The notes under the pieces: generated by a model
Told to the model about the DNA's origin: nothing
Seen by the model: only the letters and a program-made list of their open reading frames with translations
Databases searched by the model: none
Shown: piece by piece, positions 1 through 8,717 of the stretch
Layout of the letters: each line of letters begins with the position of its first letter
Numbering within the stretch: the stretch's first letter is position 1
Translations under genes and position numbers: made by a program
DNA from: JBLEFH01 sp047345645
Lineage (GTDB): Bacteria > Pseudomonadota > Alphaproteobacteria > Rhodobacterales > Rhodobacteraceae
Length of the DNA: 64,000 nt
Assembly: GCA_047345645.1 (NCBI GenBank)
Contig: JBLEFH010000006.1
Strand: one strand, 5' to 3'

Positions 1-1891
1 TCATCATCCGCGCGACCCAGAAGAACAGAATATCCCAGCCGGTAATCAGCACGCTGTTCGGAAAATATTTCTGCAATTCCGGCGTGTTCTCCGGCCATCC
101 TAAAGTGCCGAAGGGCCAGAGACCGGAGGAAAACCATGTGTCGAGCACGTCGGGATCGCGCTTTAGGCTGATATGACGAAGCTCGCGGCTAGACGGATCG
201 CCACCAACCGTCGGGAAAGCCTGCGCTCTGCGAGGATTGTCAGACTCGACATTCGCGCCTTCGAAAATTTTTACCTTTTCACCGTAGTACGCCCTAGCCT
301 GCGAAAGCGCTTGATCGAAGCTCTCTGCGCAGAAAACCTTACCGTCGACGCTATCGAAAGCGTCAATCCCGTCAGCTTCGATAGACCGGCCTTCGCCAAT
401 TGCAGGCCCATACCAAACCGGCACCTGATGGCCCCACCAAAGCTGGCGGGAGATCGTCCAGGGCTCAATGTTTTCCATCCAGTGGAAGAAGATTTTTTCC
501 TGCGCCTCCGGGATCACCTTGATCTCGCCGGAGCGGACCGCCTCGATGGGTTTTTTCGCGAGTTCCTCGGCGTCCACAAACCATTGGTCGGTGAGGAACG
601 GCTCGATCACGACGCCGGAGCGGTCGCCGAAAGGTTGGACGATTTTCTTGTTTTCCACCAAGGGGATGGGGTTGCCCTCTTCATCCTCTGTCGTCACCGC
701 GAGGCCCTCTTCGGTGATCGCGTCGATCACGGCTTTGCGGGCCTCATAGCGGTCGAGGCCGCGCAGCTCTTCGGGGACAAGGTTAATCTCCGTCACGTCG
801 TCGCGGGTTTCCTCGCCGCGCGCGATCCGGCCCGCGAGCGTTGCGGATTCGTCGTAACTCAACCCATCGGCGCGCATCGCGGCCTTGGTGTCCATGAGGT
901 TGTAAAGCGGGATATTGTTGCGCTTGGCGACCGCGTAGTCGTTGAAATCATGCGCGCCGGTGATCTTCACCGCACCGGAGCCGAAATCGGGGTCCGGATA
1001 CTCATCGGTGATGATCGGGATCAGGCGGCGATGCGCCTTCGGTCCGACCGGAATTTCGCAAAGTTTCCCGACAATCGGGGCGTAGCGCTCGTCGGACGGA
1101 TGCACCGCAACCGCGCCATCGCCGAGCATGGTTTCGGGGCGGGTCGTAGCAATCGAGATATAGTCGCGGGTTTCGCGCAAAGTGACGTTCCCGTCCTCAT
1201 CCTTCTCGATATATTCATAAGTTTCGCCATCTTGCAGCGGATACTTGAAGTGCCACATATGACCGTCTTTTTCGATATTCTCGACCTCCAGATCGGAGAT
1301 CGCGGTCTCGAAATGCGGGTCCCAATTGACGAGGCGCTTGCCGCGATAGATCAGGCCCTTGTGGTAAAGATCGACAAAGACCTGAAGCACCGCGTTGTGG
1401 AAATTCCCGTCCTCGCCTTCGGGCGCACCGGGCGCGCCGGACATGGTGAAGGCGTTGCGTGAGATATCGAAACTGTCGCCCAGGCGGCGGGCTTGAGACA
1501 GGATCGTGCCGCCGGATTCCGCCTTCCAGTCCCATACTTTCTTGGTGAACGCCTCGCGGCCAAGCTCGCGCCGGCCCGGCTCACCGCGCTCGGCAAGCTG
1601 GCGCTCCACCACCATTTGCGTGGCGATCCCGGCATGGTCGAGACCCGGCTGCCAGAGCGTGTCGCGCCCCTGCATCCGCCGCCAGCGGGTCAGAATATCC
1701 TGAAGCGTGTGGTCATATGCGTGGCCGACATGGAGCGAGCCGGTCACATTGGGGGGCGGCAGCATGATGGTGAACGGCTCCGCGCCCTCTTTGGCACCCG
1801 CTCCGGCCTTGAAAGCCCCTGATTGATCCCATTTTTCCGAAATGCGCGCCTCTTCACGGGCCGCGTCAAAGGTCTTGTCCATATGCCCCAT
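1..1891 (-). CDS. valS: valyl-tRNA synthetase, N-terminal 630 residues (runs off window)
   Basis: Class I aminoacyl-tRNA synthetase that charges tRNA-Val in the cytoplasm. The frame is open from the start codon to the window edge, so the C-terminal part with the KMSKS loop is missing. Seen: the HIGH-type signature PPPNVTGSLHVGHAYD at residues 45-60, and, at the edge, the ValS-typical FFWVARMM. The ATG at 1891 is the first in frame; a second ATG at 1882 is an equally good start, as no clear ribosome binding site marks either. It is divergent from pntA across a 166-base gap that must hold both promoters. Identity is secure from the motifs and the conserved N-terminus. Confidence 0.95.
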   Translation of the reverse strand, partial: MGHMDKTFDAAREEARISEKWDQSGAFKAGAGAKEGAEPFTIMLPPPNVTGSLHVGHAYDHTLQDILTRWRRMQGRDTLWQPGLDHAGIATQMVVERQLAERGEPGRRELGREAFTKKVWDWKAESGGTILSQARRLGDSFDISRNAFTMSGAPGAPEGEDGNFHNAVLQVFVDLYHKGLIYRGKRLVNWDPHFETAISDLEVENIEKDGHMWHFKYPLQDGETYEYIEKDEDGNVTLRETRDYISIATTRPETMLGDGAVAVHPSDERYAPIVGKLCEIPVGPKAHRRLIPIITDEYPDPDFGSGAVKITGAHDFNDYAVAKRNNIPLYNLMDTKAAMRADGLSYDESATLAGRIARGEETRDDVTEINLVPEELRGLDRYEARKAVIDAITEEGLAVTTEDEEGNPIPLVENKKIVQPFGDRSGVVIEPFLTDQWFVDAEELAKKPIEAVRSGEIKVIPEAQEKIFFHWMENIEPWTISRQLWWGHQVPVWYGPAIGEGRSIEADGIDAFDSVDGKVFCAESFDQALSQARAYYGEKVKIFEGANVESDNPRRAQAFPTVGGDPSSRELRHISLKRDPDVLDTWFSSGLWPFGTLGWPENTPELQKYFPNSVLITGWDILFFWVARMM

Positions 1892-2057
1892 CCATTGGTC
1901 TTGGCCCGTTGTAGCGCGGCCCTGCGGGAAGGGAAAGCCCGACAGATTATTTCGTGACGCTAACGTAAACGTAGCGGAAAATGTCCCAAACTAGCTTGCA
2001 CTGCACAAAAAAATCGTCAGTGTTAGGTGCGGATTGCAGCGGAAAGGGAGAGTCTGG

Positions 2058-3629
2058 ATGAAAATTGGCGCGCCAAGAGAGTTAATCGACGGGGAGAACA
2101 GGGTCGCCATCACGCCTGATTCCGTTAAGACATTGCAAAAACTCGGCTATGACGTCGCGGTGGAAGCGGGTGCCGGTGAGCGCGCGCGATTCTCCGATGA
2201 CAAATATCGCGAGGCCGGTGCGGAGGTTCTGGACACCGACGCGCTTTGGCAGAACAGCGATATTATTGCCAAGGTGCGCGCGCCCGAGGAGAGCGAGATT
2301 GGTCGCCTGAGCGACAAGCACACGCTGATTTCCTTTATCTGGCCCGCCCAGAATGAAGAGTTGCTGGCCAAGCTGAACGACACCGGCGCGACGACGCTGG
2401 CGATGGATATGGTGCCGCGGATCTCCCGCGCGCAGAAGATGGACGCGCTGTCCTCCATGGCCAATATCGCGGGCTACCGGGCCGTGATCGAGGCGGGCAA
2501 CCAGTTTGGCCGGTTCTTCACCGGGCAGGTCACGGCGGCGGGCAAGGTGCCCCCGGCGAAGGTTCTCGTGGTCGGTGCGGGCGTCGCGGGTCTTGCGGCC
2601 ATCGGTACCGCGACCAGCCTCGGCGCGCAGGTGTTCGCCTTCGATGTGCGCCCGGAAGTGGCCGAGCAGATTGAATCCATGGGCGCGGAATTCGTCTATC
2701 TCGATTTCGAGGAAGCGCAGACGGATGGCGCGGAGACCGGCGGCTATGCGGCCCCCTCCTCGCCCGAGTTCCGCGAAAAGCAGCTTGAGAAATTCCGCGA
2801 GTTGGCGCCGGAAATGGACATCGTGATCACCACGGCGCTCATTCCGGGCCGTCCGGCACCGGAGCTGTGGACCGAGGATATGGTTCACGCGATGAAGCCC
2901 GGCTCCGTGATCGTGGACCTTGCGGCCGAGCGTGGCGGCAACTGCACGCTGACCAAGGAAGGCGAGATCGTCGAGACGGAAAACGGCGTCAAAATCGTCG
3001 GTTACAGCGATTTCCCGAGCCAGATGGCGACGCAGTCCTCCAACCTTTACGCCAGCAATATCCGCCATGTGATGGATGACCTGACGCCGGAAAATGACGG
3101 CAACCCGGTCATCGACATGGAGGATGACGTGATCCGCGGCATGACTGTGGCCCATGGCGGCGAGATTACCTTCCCGCCGCCCCCGCCGAAAACCAAGGCA
3201 ATCGCGGCGCAGAAACCGAAGGAGAAGCCGAAAGAGCTGACCCCGGAAGAGCGCCGCGCGCAGGAAGTCGCGGCCTTCCAGAAAGAGACGAAAACGCAAA
3301 TCGGCCTGCTCGCCGTCGGCGCGGTGCTGATCCTCGCGGTCGGCCTCGTGGCCCCGGCCAGCTTCATGCAGCACTTCATCGTCTTCGTGCTGTCGGTCTT
3401 TGTCGGCTTCCAGGTGATCTGGAATGTCAGCCACTCGCTGCACACCCCGCTGATGGCCGTGACCAACGCCATCTCGTCGATCATCATCCTCGGCGCGCTG
3501 ATGCAGATCGGCTCCGGCTCGTTCCTCGTGATCGTGCTGGCGGTGTTGTCGGTCTTTATGGCCGGGATCAACATCTTCGGCGGTTTCCTTGTCACCCGGC
3601 GGATGCTCGCCATGTTCCAGAAATCGTAA
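2058..3629 (+). CDS. pntA: NAD(P)+ transhydrogenase, alpha subunit
   Basis: Subunit alpha of the proton-translocating transhydrogenase, which drives NADPH formation from NADH with the proton motive force in the inner membrane. The 523-residue protein has the NAD(H)-binding domain I, with the dinucleotide fold VVGAGVAGLAAIG near residue 170, a charged Pro/Lys/Glu linker near residues 375-405, and several C-terminal membrane helices. This is the single-chain E. coli-type alpha subunit (about 510 residues) rather than the split PntAA/PntAB form. The start at 2058 is preceded by AAAGGGAGAG; an upstream ATG at 2034 in the same frame lacks such a site. pntB follows after 15 bases. Confidence 0.96.
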   Translation: MKIGAPRELIDGENRVAITPDSVKTLQKLGYDVAVEAGAGERARFSDDKYREAGAEVLDTDALWQNSDIIAKVRAPEESEIGRLSDKHTLISFIWPAQNEELLAKLNDTGATTLAMDMVPRISRAQKMDALSSMANIAGYRAVIEAGNQFGRFFTGQVTAAGKVPPAKVLVVGAGVAGLAAIGTATSLGAQVFAFDVRPEVAEQIESMGAEFVYLDFEEAQTDGAETGGYAAPSSPEFREKQLEKFRELAPEMDIVITTALIPGRPAPELWTEDMVHAMKPGSVIVDLAAERGGNCTLTKEGEIVETENGVKIVGYSDFPSQMATQSSNLYASNIRHVMDDLTPENDGNPVIDMEDDVIRGMTVAHGGEITFPPPPPKTKAIAAQKPKEKPKELTPEERRAQEVAAFQKETKTQIGLLAVGAVLILAVGLVAPASFMQHFIVFVLSVFVGFQVIWNVSHSLHTPLMAVTNAISSIIILGALMQIGSGSFLVIVLAVLSVFMAGINIFGGFLVTRRMLAMFQKS

Positions 3630-3644
3630 GGCGGAGGAGAGATC

Positions 3645-5078
3645 ATGGATTTCGGTTTTACGACAGCGGCTTACGTCGTCGCGGCAGTTCTCTTCATCCT
3701 CTCGCTTGGCGGTCTTTCGGGGCAGGAAAGCGCGAAACGGGCGGTCTGGTATGGCATCGTCGGCATGGCGCTGGCGGTTGTGGCCACCCTCATGGGGCCG
3801 GGCTCCGGCCTTTGGGTCGTCTCTCTGATCCTCATCGCCGGCGGCGGTGTGATCGGCTACAAACTCGCCACCAGCGTCGAGATGACGCAAATGCCCGAGC
3901 TTGTCGCCGGGATGCACGCCCTTGTCGGCCTTGCCGCCGTCTTTGTGGGCTTTAACGCGCATTTCATGATCGGCCATGTGGCGGAGGCGGTGGCCTCGGG
4001 TGCGACGGCGGATCTCGGAACCTTCGGCCAGCTCATCGCCAAGAAAGAGCCGGTGGAGATCAGCATCTTGCAAGTGGAGCTGTTCCTCGGCGTCTTCATC
4101 GGGGCGATCACCTTCACCGGCTCGGTCATTGCGTACGGCAAGCTCTCCGGCAAGGTGGACTCGGCGGCCAAGAAACTTCCGGGCGGGCATATCCTGAACG
4201 CAGCGGCGGCGGCGATCTCGCTCCTCTGCCTCATCTGGTATATGAACTCCGGCGGCTTCTTCCCGCTCCTGCTGATGACGCTCGCGGCGCTCTTTATCGG
4301 CTATCACCTCATCATGGGGATTGGCGGCGCGGACATGCCCGTGGTCGTCTCGATGCTCAACTCCTATTCGGGTTGGGCCGCGGCGGCGATCGGCTTCTCG
4401 CTCGGCAATGATCTTCTGATCGTCGTCGGTGCGCTGGTCGGCTCCTCGGGTGCGATCCTCTCCTACATCATGTGTAAGGCGATGAACCGCAGCTTCGTTT
4501 CGGTGATCCTCGGCGGCTTTGGCGGCGCGTCCGGCCCGGCGGCGGAGATCGAGGGCGAAATGGTCCCGACCGACAGCGACCGTGTGGCCGATCTGCTCAA
4601 CGAAGCCGATGAGGTCATCATCGTGCCCGGCTACGGCATGGCGGTGGCGCAGGCGCAGAACTCGGTGTCCGAGCTCACCAAGAAACTGCGCGATCAGGGC
4701 AAGAATGTGCGCTTCGCCATTCACCCGGTTGCGGGGCGTCTGCCCGGCCATATGAACGTGCTTCTGGCCGAGGCGAAGGTGCCTTACGACATCGTGCTGG
4801 AGATGGACGAGATCAATGACGATTTCAAAAGCACCGATGTGGTGATCGTCATCGGCTCGAATGACATTGTGAACCCTGCCGCGCAGGAAGATCCGAACTC
4901 CCCGATTGCCGGGATGCCGGTTCTCAAAGTGTGGGAGGCCAAGAATGTCATCGTCTCCAAACGCGGTCAGGGCACCGGCTATTCGGGGATCGAGAACCCG
5001 CTCTTTTACAAAGAGAACACCCGGATGCTTTACGGCGATGCAAAGGCGAGTGTCGATGCGCTTCTCCAGAAACTTTAA
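3645..5078 (+). CDS. pntB: NAD(P)+ transhydrogenase, beta subunit
   Basis: Partner of PntA, forming the rest of the membrane domain II and the NADP(H)-binding domain III. The 477 residues start with a long series of hydrophobic helices to about residue 270. The C-terminal soluble domain shows GYGMAVAQAQ near residue 327 and the later VIGSNDIVNP stretch, both typical of the NADP site. Ribosome binding site GGCGGAGGAG lies just before the ATG. Length matches the family. It is co-transcribed with pntA, and its last 23 bases overlap the start of the lipoprotein gene that follows. Confidence 0.96.
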   Translation: MDFGFTTAAYVVAAVLFILSLGGLSGQESAKRAVWYGIVGMALAVVATLMGPGSGLWVVSLILIAGGGVIGYKLATSVEMTQMPELVAGMHALVGLAAVFVGFNAHFMIGHVAEAVASGATADLGTFGQLIAKKEPVEISILQVELFLGVFIGAITFTGSVIAYGKLSGKVDSAAKKLPGGHILNAAAAAISLLCLIWYMNSGGFFPLLLMTLAALFIGYHLIMGIGGADMPVVVSMLNSYSGWAAAAIGFSLGNDLLIVVGALVGSSGAILSYIMCKAMNRSFVSVILGGFGGASGPAAEIEGEMVPTDSDRVADLLNEADEVIIVPGYGMAVAQAQNSVSELTKKLRDQGKNVRFAIHPVAGRLPGHMNVLLAEAKVPYDIVLEMDEINDDFKSTDVVIVIGSNDIVNPAAQEDPNSPIAGMPVLKVWEAKNVIVSKRGQGTGYSGIENPLFYKENTRMLYGDAKASVDALLQKL

Positions 5079-5445
5079 GCAAAAGGGGCTCCGCTTTTGC
5101 GGGGCCGCCCTCCTCCTCGCGCTCGCGGCGTGCGAGCCCGAGGAAGGACCGCCGCCGCCCTCCGGGCCAGAGATCTCGCCCCCCGAGAGCTTTGTCATGC
5201 CGGAAACCGAAAGCGCTTGCGTGGATGCGGGCGGCACATGGGGCCGGTTCGGCATGGCCCCGGTCGAGCAATGCCTGATGCCGACACCTGATGCCGGTCA
5301 GGTCTGCGACAGCTCCGCCGATTGCGTCTCCGCCTGCGAAGCCAATGAGGATCGCACCGGCGGCACCTGCGCCGATGTCACTCCCCGTTTCGGCTGTTTC
5401 GCCTTGTGGGAGAACGGCAACGCGCCCACGCTCTGCGTAGATTGA
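5056..5445 (+). CDS. small Cys-rich lipoprotein after pntB
   Basis: A 129-residue protein with a basic start, a hydrophobic core and a lipobox (LLALAAC, Cys near residue 26), so a predicted lipoprotein. The mature part is proline-rich at first and then has several cysteines (CVDAGGTWG, CDSSADCVSACEA) that could form disulphides in the periplasm. The chosen ATG lies inside the 3' end of pntB in another frame, giving translational coupling. No catalytic motif was recognised; its position suggests co-expression with pntAB but not a shared job. Confidence 0.72.
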   Translation: MRFSRNFKQKGLRFCGAALLLALAACEPEEGPPPPSGPEISPPESFVMPETESACVDAGGTWGRFGMAPVEQCLMPTPDAGQVCDSSADCVSACEANEDRTGGTCADVTPRFGCFALWENGNAPTLCVD

Positions 5446-5474
5446 TCGGAGGGCGGAAGGTTATCGGCTTTAGC

Positions 5475-5597
5475 GCGTTGATTGATTTGCTAGGTGAAAA
5501 CGCATTGATCGACGCGCTAGGCCAAGATTAATGCGTTCGCCAAAATGCGCTGATTGACGCGCTAGGACAGAAGGCACTGATTGACGTCCTGGGCTGA
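5475..5597 (+). repeat. four degenerate 27-bp direct repeats
   Basis: Four tandem units with the consensus GCRYTGATYGACGCGCTAGG, at 5475, 5502, 5547 and 5574. An 18-base spacer separates units 2 and 3. Read in one + frame, each unit gives a nonapeptide like ALIDALGQ(D/K), but a TAA follows unit 2 and no ATG precedes the array. The array ends just before the terminator shared by the two flanking genes. It looks like a decayed peptide-repeat gene or a non-coding repeat. Confidence 0.75.
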
Positions 5598-5613
5598 TCT
5601 TTCAAGACAAAGC

Positions 5614-5646
5614 AAAACCCCCGCCGAGTGAACCGGCGGGGGTTTT
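5614..5646. terminator. bidirectional rho-independent terminator
   Basis: AAAACCCCCGCCG, loop AGTGAA, then CGGCGGGGGTTTT: a 9-pair GC stem with a T run on either strand. It separates the converging pntAB-lipoprotein unit and the acidic-protein gene. Confidence 0.9.
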
Positions 5647-5674
5647 CATTTGCGCCAGATCGAAAGGCTTCGGC

Positions 5675-7267
5675 CTACTGCCCCATCTGCTCCTTGAGCG
5701 CCTCAACCGCCTGCCGCGCCGCTTCCGCAGCCTGCTGCGCCGCCTCCGCCGCCGCTTCCGCAGCCTCAATGGCCCGCTCAGCGGTCTCCGCCGTCACCTG
5801 CTCGCCATCGCCGGTGTCGGCAGCACCCGAGTCGGCGCTTGCGTCACTCCCGCCATCTGCATCTGCGCCACTCGCATCAGATGTCGCATCCTCACCGCCC
5901 GCTTCGGCGTCTGCGGAACTCTCACTCGCTGCAGCAGCGCTTTCGCCCGTGCCTGCGTCCGCGTCAGACCCGGCAGCGTCACCCTCGCCAGCTTCACCCG
6001 AAGCCTGCGCGGTTTCGCCAGCAGCCGGTTCGCCGGAAGCTTCGCCCGAAGTGCTGGCTGCACTTGCATCGCCGGAAGTGTTATCCGAACCGCTGGCTGC
6101 ATCCGCTTCTCCGGAAGCATCATCCGAACCACTGGTCGCGCCTGCTGCGTCTGAAGACTCACCCTCGTCGCTGGATGCGTCAGCGTTACCGCTCGCGGCA
6201 CTTTCCGCGCCTGCATCTTGGCTGTCACCGCTGGCCGCATCGGCGTTGTCGCTAGACCCGCCATCCTCACTTGCCCCTTCGCTCTCGCTAGCGGCCGCGG
6301 CCGTCTCGGCCTCACCGGAAGCAGAAGCGTCAGCGCTATCAGCTTGAGCTGCGTCGCCGCTTTCGCCGGACGCCGCCGTGCTGTTACCAGCGGACTCTGC
6401 AGACTCACCATCCGCACCTTCCGAAGTTTCAGCCGCATCGCCCTCGGCGGCAGCTTCCGCATCGCCGCTATCGCTCTCGCTGGAAGCCGCGTCACCGCTC
6501 GCATCCTCGGTCGGCGCGGTGTCGCCGCTAGCAGCCGTATCGTCAGATGCAGCCGTTTCGCCTCCTTCGGAGGCGTCGGCACCTTCTGCCGCGTCAGCAT
6601 CGCTCGCCGCCGCGTCGGAACTGCCGCCGCTCTCCGCAGACTCCTCGCCCTCTGCTGAAGCCTCCGCGTTATCGCTTGCAGCAGCGTCGCCTTCTGTTTC
6701 AGACGCATCGCCACCATCCGCCGCAGCGTCGTCAGTTGCGTCCGCGCTTTCTTCGCTAGCGCTAAATTGCGCCGCTTCACCAGATCCCGCCGCTTCGGCG
6801 CTCTCCTCGGCGGTCATGTCGCCTTCCGCAGCACCATCCTCGGCAGCGGCGTCACCTTCAGCAGTGGCTTCATTACCCTCAGCACTTGCAGCATCCGCAC
6901 CAGCCTCTTCCGCAGCCGCATCACCGGCTTCGGCATCTGCATTTGCGTCACCCTCAGCAGCAGCATCGGGTTCGCCTTCTGCTGTATCCGCGCTTTCCTC
7001 AGCCTCACCCTCCGCGGCAGCGTCTGCGTCAGCGTCAGCCGCGTCAGCTTCACCTTCCGCGTCAGCCTCACTGTCCGCAGCTTCGCCCTCCGTCGCAGCT
7101 TCACCTTCCGCTGCCGCCGCCTCCTCCGCGGGCGCTTCGCTCGCGGCAGGCGCACTCGTTGTCTGCGCATGATCCTCGTCTCCGCCACTGAGCAAGCTCG
7201 CCCCTGCAACGATGGCTAGGACACTTCCCGCCGAGACTGCGATGGCGCCGGGTCGAATTAATTTCAT
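5675..7267 (-). CDS. large acidic Ala/Glu/Asp/Ser-rich envelope protein
   Basis: A 530-residue protein with an N-terminal membrane anchor or signal (residues 1-29, hydrophobic with small residues). About 450 residues follow of almost pure Ala, Glu, Asp, Ser, Gly and Thr in irregular short repeats such as AAAEGEA and SGDASAAS, predicted disordered and strongly negative. The last 40 residues (AETAERAIEAAEAAAE...) form an amphipathic coiled-coil-like helix. Start at 7267 follows AGGAGGGCAATAGCT. No known domain was recognised. The opposite strand is also open for long stretches here because of the biased composition; those frames are not genes. Confidence 0.75.
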   Translation of the reverse strand: MKLIRPGAIAVSAGSVLAIVAGASLLSGGDEDHAQTTSAPAASEAPAEEAAAAEGEAATEGEAADSEADAEGEADAADADADAAAEGEAEESADTAEGEPDAAAEGDANADAEAGDAAAEEAGADAASAEGNEATAEGDAAAEDGAAEGDMTAEESAEAAGSGEAAQFSASEESADATDDAAADGGDASETEGDAAASDNAEASAEGEESAESGGSSDAAASDADAAEGADASEGGETAASDDTAASGDTAPTEDASGDAASSESDSGDAEAAAEGDAAETSEGADGESAESAGNSTAASGESGDAAQADSADASASGEAETAAAASESEGASEDGGSSDNADAASGDSQDAGAESAASGNADASSDEGESSDAAGATSGSDDASGEADAASGSDNTSGDASAASTSGEASGEPAAGETAQASGEAGEGDAAGSDADAGTGESAAAASESSADAEAGGEDATSDASGADADGGSDASADSGAADTGDGEQVTAETAERAIEAAEAAAEAAQQAAEAARQAVEALKEQMGQ

Positions 7268-7349
7268 AGCTATTGCCCTCCTGAGACGGTGCGTTAAGTT
7301 TCTTGCGTGAGCCTAACCCTATCACGACAATGGGAAAACCGAAGCCGAT

Positions 7350-8381
7350 ATGTCACCGCGCAATCACGTTATCTTGATTGACGGCACGATGAGCCGCCTC
7401 GATGAGGGTCGCGAAACCAATATCGGCTTGCTTTACAAACTGTTGCAAGGCGCGGGTTTCGCGCGCGAGCAGACGCTGTTTTACCATCCGGGCATTCAGG
7501 GCGGCGGGATTCGCAAGCTGATCGACGTGCTTGCCGGGGTCGGGATCAACGGCGCGATCCGGGCGGCTTACGGGGCGCTGGCGATGCGCTACCGGCCCGG
7601 AGATCGCATCTATTTGTTCGGGTATAGCCGCGGCGCTTATGCGGTGCGCTCGCTCGCCGGGATGATCGGAGAGGTGGGGCTGCTGAAGCCGCGTTTTGCC
7701 ACTGCCCGTCATGTCAGCGCCGCCTATCGCCATTACGAGCAAGGCACGCCCGCGCCGCGCCGGTTGCGGTTTACCCGCGCCTATTGCCACCTCAATGTGC
7801 CGGTGACCTTTATCGGGGTCTGGGACACGGTGAAGGCGCTTGGCCTGCCCTATCCGATCCTGTCGCGCGTCGCACCGATGGCGACGGAATTTCACAATCA
7901 CCGGCTGGGGCATCACATCACCCATGCCCGTCAGGCGCTGGCGCTCGACGAGACCCGCCGCGCCTATAAGCCGGTGCTGTGGCGGCCTGACGGGAGTTGG
8001 CCCGGACGGCTGGAGCAGCGTTGGTTTCCGGGCGCGCATTCGGATGTGGGCGGACATTTTCCAAGCTTTGGCCGGGCGCGGCCCCTTGGGAATGTCTCGC
8101 TCAACTGGATGCTGGAGGAAGCGCAGGCCGCCGAGATGATCCTGCCCGAAGGCTGGCGCGACCGCTTCCCGGCGGACCCGACCGCGCCGATGCGCGGCGA
8201 CCGGCGCGGCAATGCGATGCTGTTTCTCATTCGGGTGCCGCGCGAGGTGGGGCGGTTTCCGAGTGAGACGATTGACCCCTCGGTCGCCACGCGCCTCGCG
8301 GCGTTGCCGAAATACGAGCCGAAAGCGGATATGTCTGCGCTGGAAAACGGGTGGCGGAGCGGCGAAAGCGCGCTGGCCTAA
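7350..8381 (+). CDS. DUF2235 family alpha/beta hydrolase
   Basis: A 343-residue protein of the DUF2235 (Tle1-related phospholipase-like) family. Seen: the N-terminal VILIDGTMSR strand-loop, the nucleophile elbow GYSRGAYAVR near residue 93, a conserved GVWDTVKALG stretch, and the late PGAHSDVGGHF that supplies the catalytic Asp/His. In the family such proteins hydrolyse lipid esters; some are secreted effectors. No secretion-system gene lies nearby and no signal peptide is visible, so a cytoplasmic housekeeping enzyme is as likely. It is divergent from the acidic-protein gene. Confidence 0.85.
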   Translation: MSPRNHVILIDGTMSRLDEGRETNIGLLYKLLQGAGFAREQTLFYHPGIQGGGIRKLIDVLAGVGINGAIRAAYGALAMRYRPGDRIYLFGYSRGAYAVRSLAGMIGEVGLLKPRFATARHVSAAYRHYEQGTPAPRRLRFTRAYCHLNVPVTFIGVWDTVKALGLPYPILSRVAPMATEFHNHRLGHHITHARQALALDETRRAYKPVLWRPDGSWPGRLEQRWFPGAHSDVGGHFPSFGRARPLGNVSLNWMLEEAQAAEMILPEGWRDRFPADPTAPMRGDRRGNAMLFLIRVPREVGRFPSETIDPSVATRLAALPKYEPKADMSALENGWRSGESALA

Positions 8382-8717
8382 TCAGTCGCTGAGCTTACGG
8401 GCTGTCATGGCGCGGGCGATCTCGCGGCGCACCATCTTGCGGACATTCTGGCTGATGCGGTCACCCAGTTCCGCCTGAAGCTCGTCGCGGACGATCTCGC
8501 GCACCAGCTCCCGCATCATTTCAGGATCGACCGAGGCGGCGAGCGCCATGTCCCGGCGTGGCGGCGCAACCTGCATGTCTTCGGTCAAAACGAGTGTGTC
8601 GGACATGAAGGACGGCCCCGGATCATTCGCCGCCGAGGCGCGCGCACGGGTTTCATCCGCCACCATACGGCGGATGGCCCCGAGCACGTCGTTAATTTCC
8701 TCGTCGTCCGAACTCAT
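8382..8717 (-). CDS. DUF2497 (PopZ-like) protein
   Basis: A 111-residue acidic protein whose N-terminus (MSSDDEEINDVLGAIRRMV) and C-terminal helix (VREIVRDELQAEL... ISQNVRKMVRREI) look like the short DUF2497 family, which includes the polar organiser PopZ of Caulobacter. The middle is low complexity, as in that family. Its ATG overlaps the tolC stop by one base, so it is translated together with tolC; DUF2497 genes commonly sit near tolC and valS in alphaproteobacteria. Assignment is by pattern, moderately sure; function as a polar scaffold is not shown here. Confidence 0.7.
   Translation of the reverse strand: MSSDDEEINDVLGAIRRMVADETRARASAANDPGPSFMSDTLVLTEDMQVAPPRRDMALAASVDPEMMRELVREIVRDELQAELGDRISQNVRKMVRREIARAMTARKLSD

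Noticed and set aside
173..1462. 429-residue plus-strand frame
   Set aside because: It lies against valS, whose motifs are clear on the minus strand.
2082..5255. 1057-residue open frame antisense to pntAB
   Set aside because: It is a shadow of GC-rich codon bias: the composition is His/Arg/Asp-rich without any domain, while pntA and pntB on the other strand are complete.
6378..7172. 264-residue Ser/Ala/Pro-rich frame on the plus strand
   Set aside because: Mirror of the acidic repetitive gene, with no ribosome binding site and no signal sequence.
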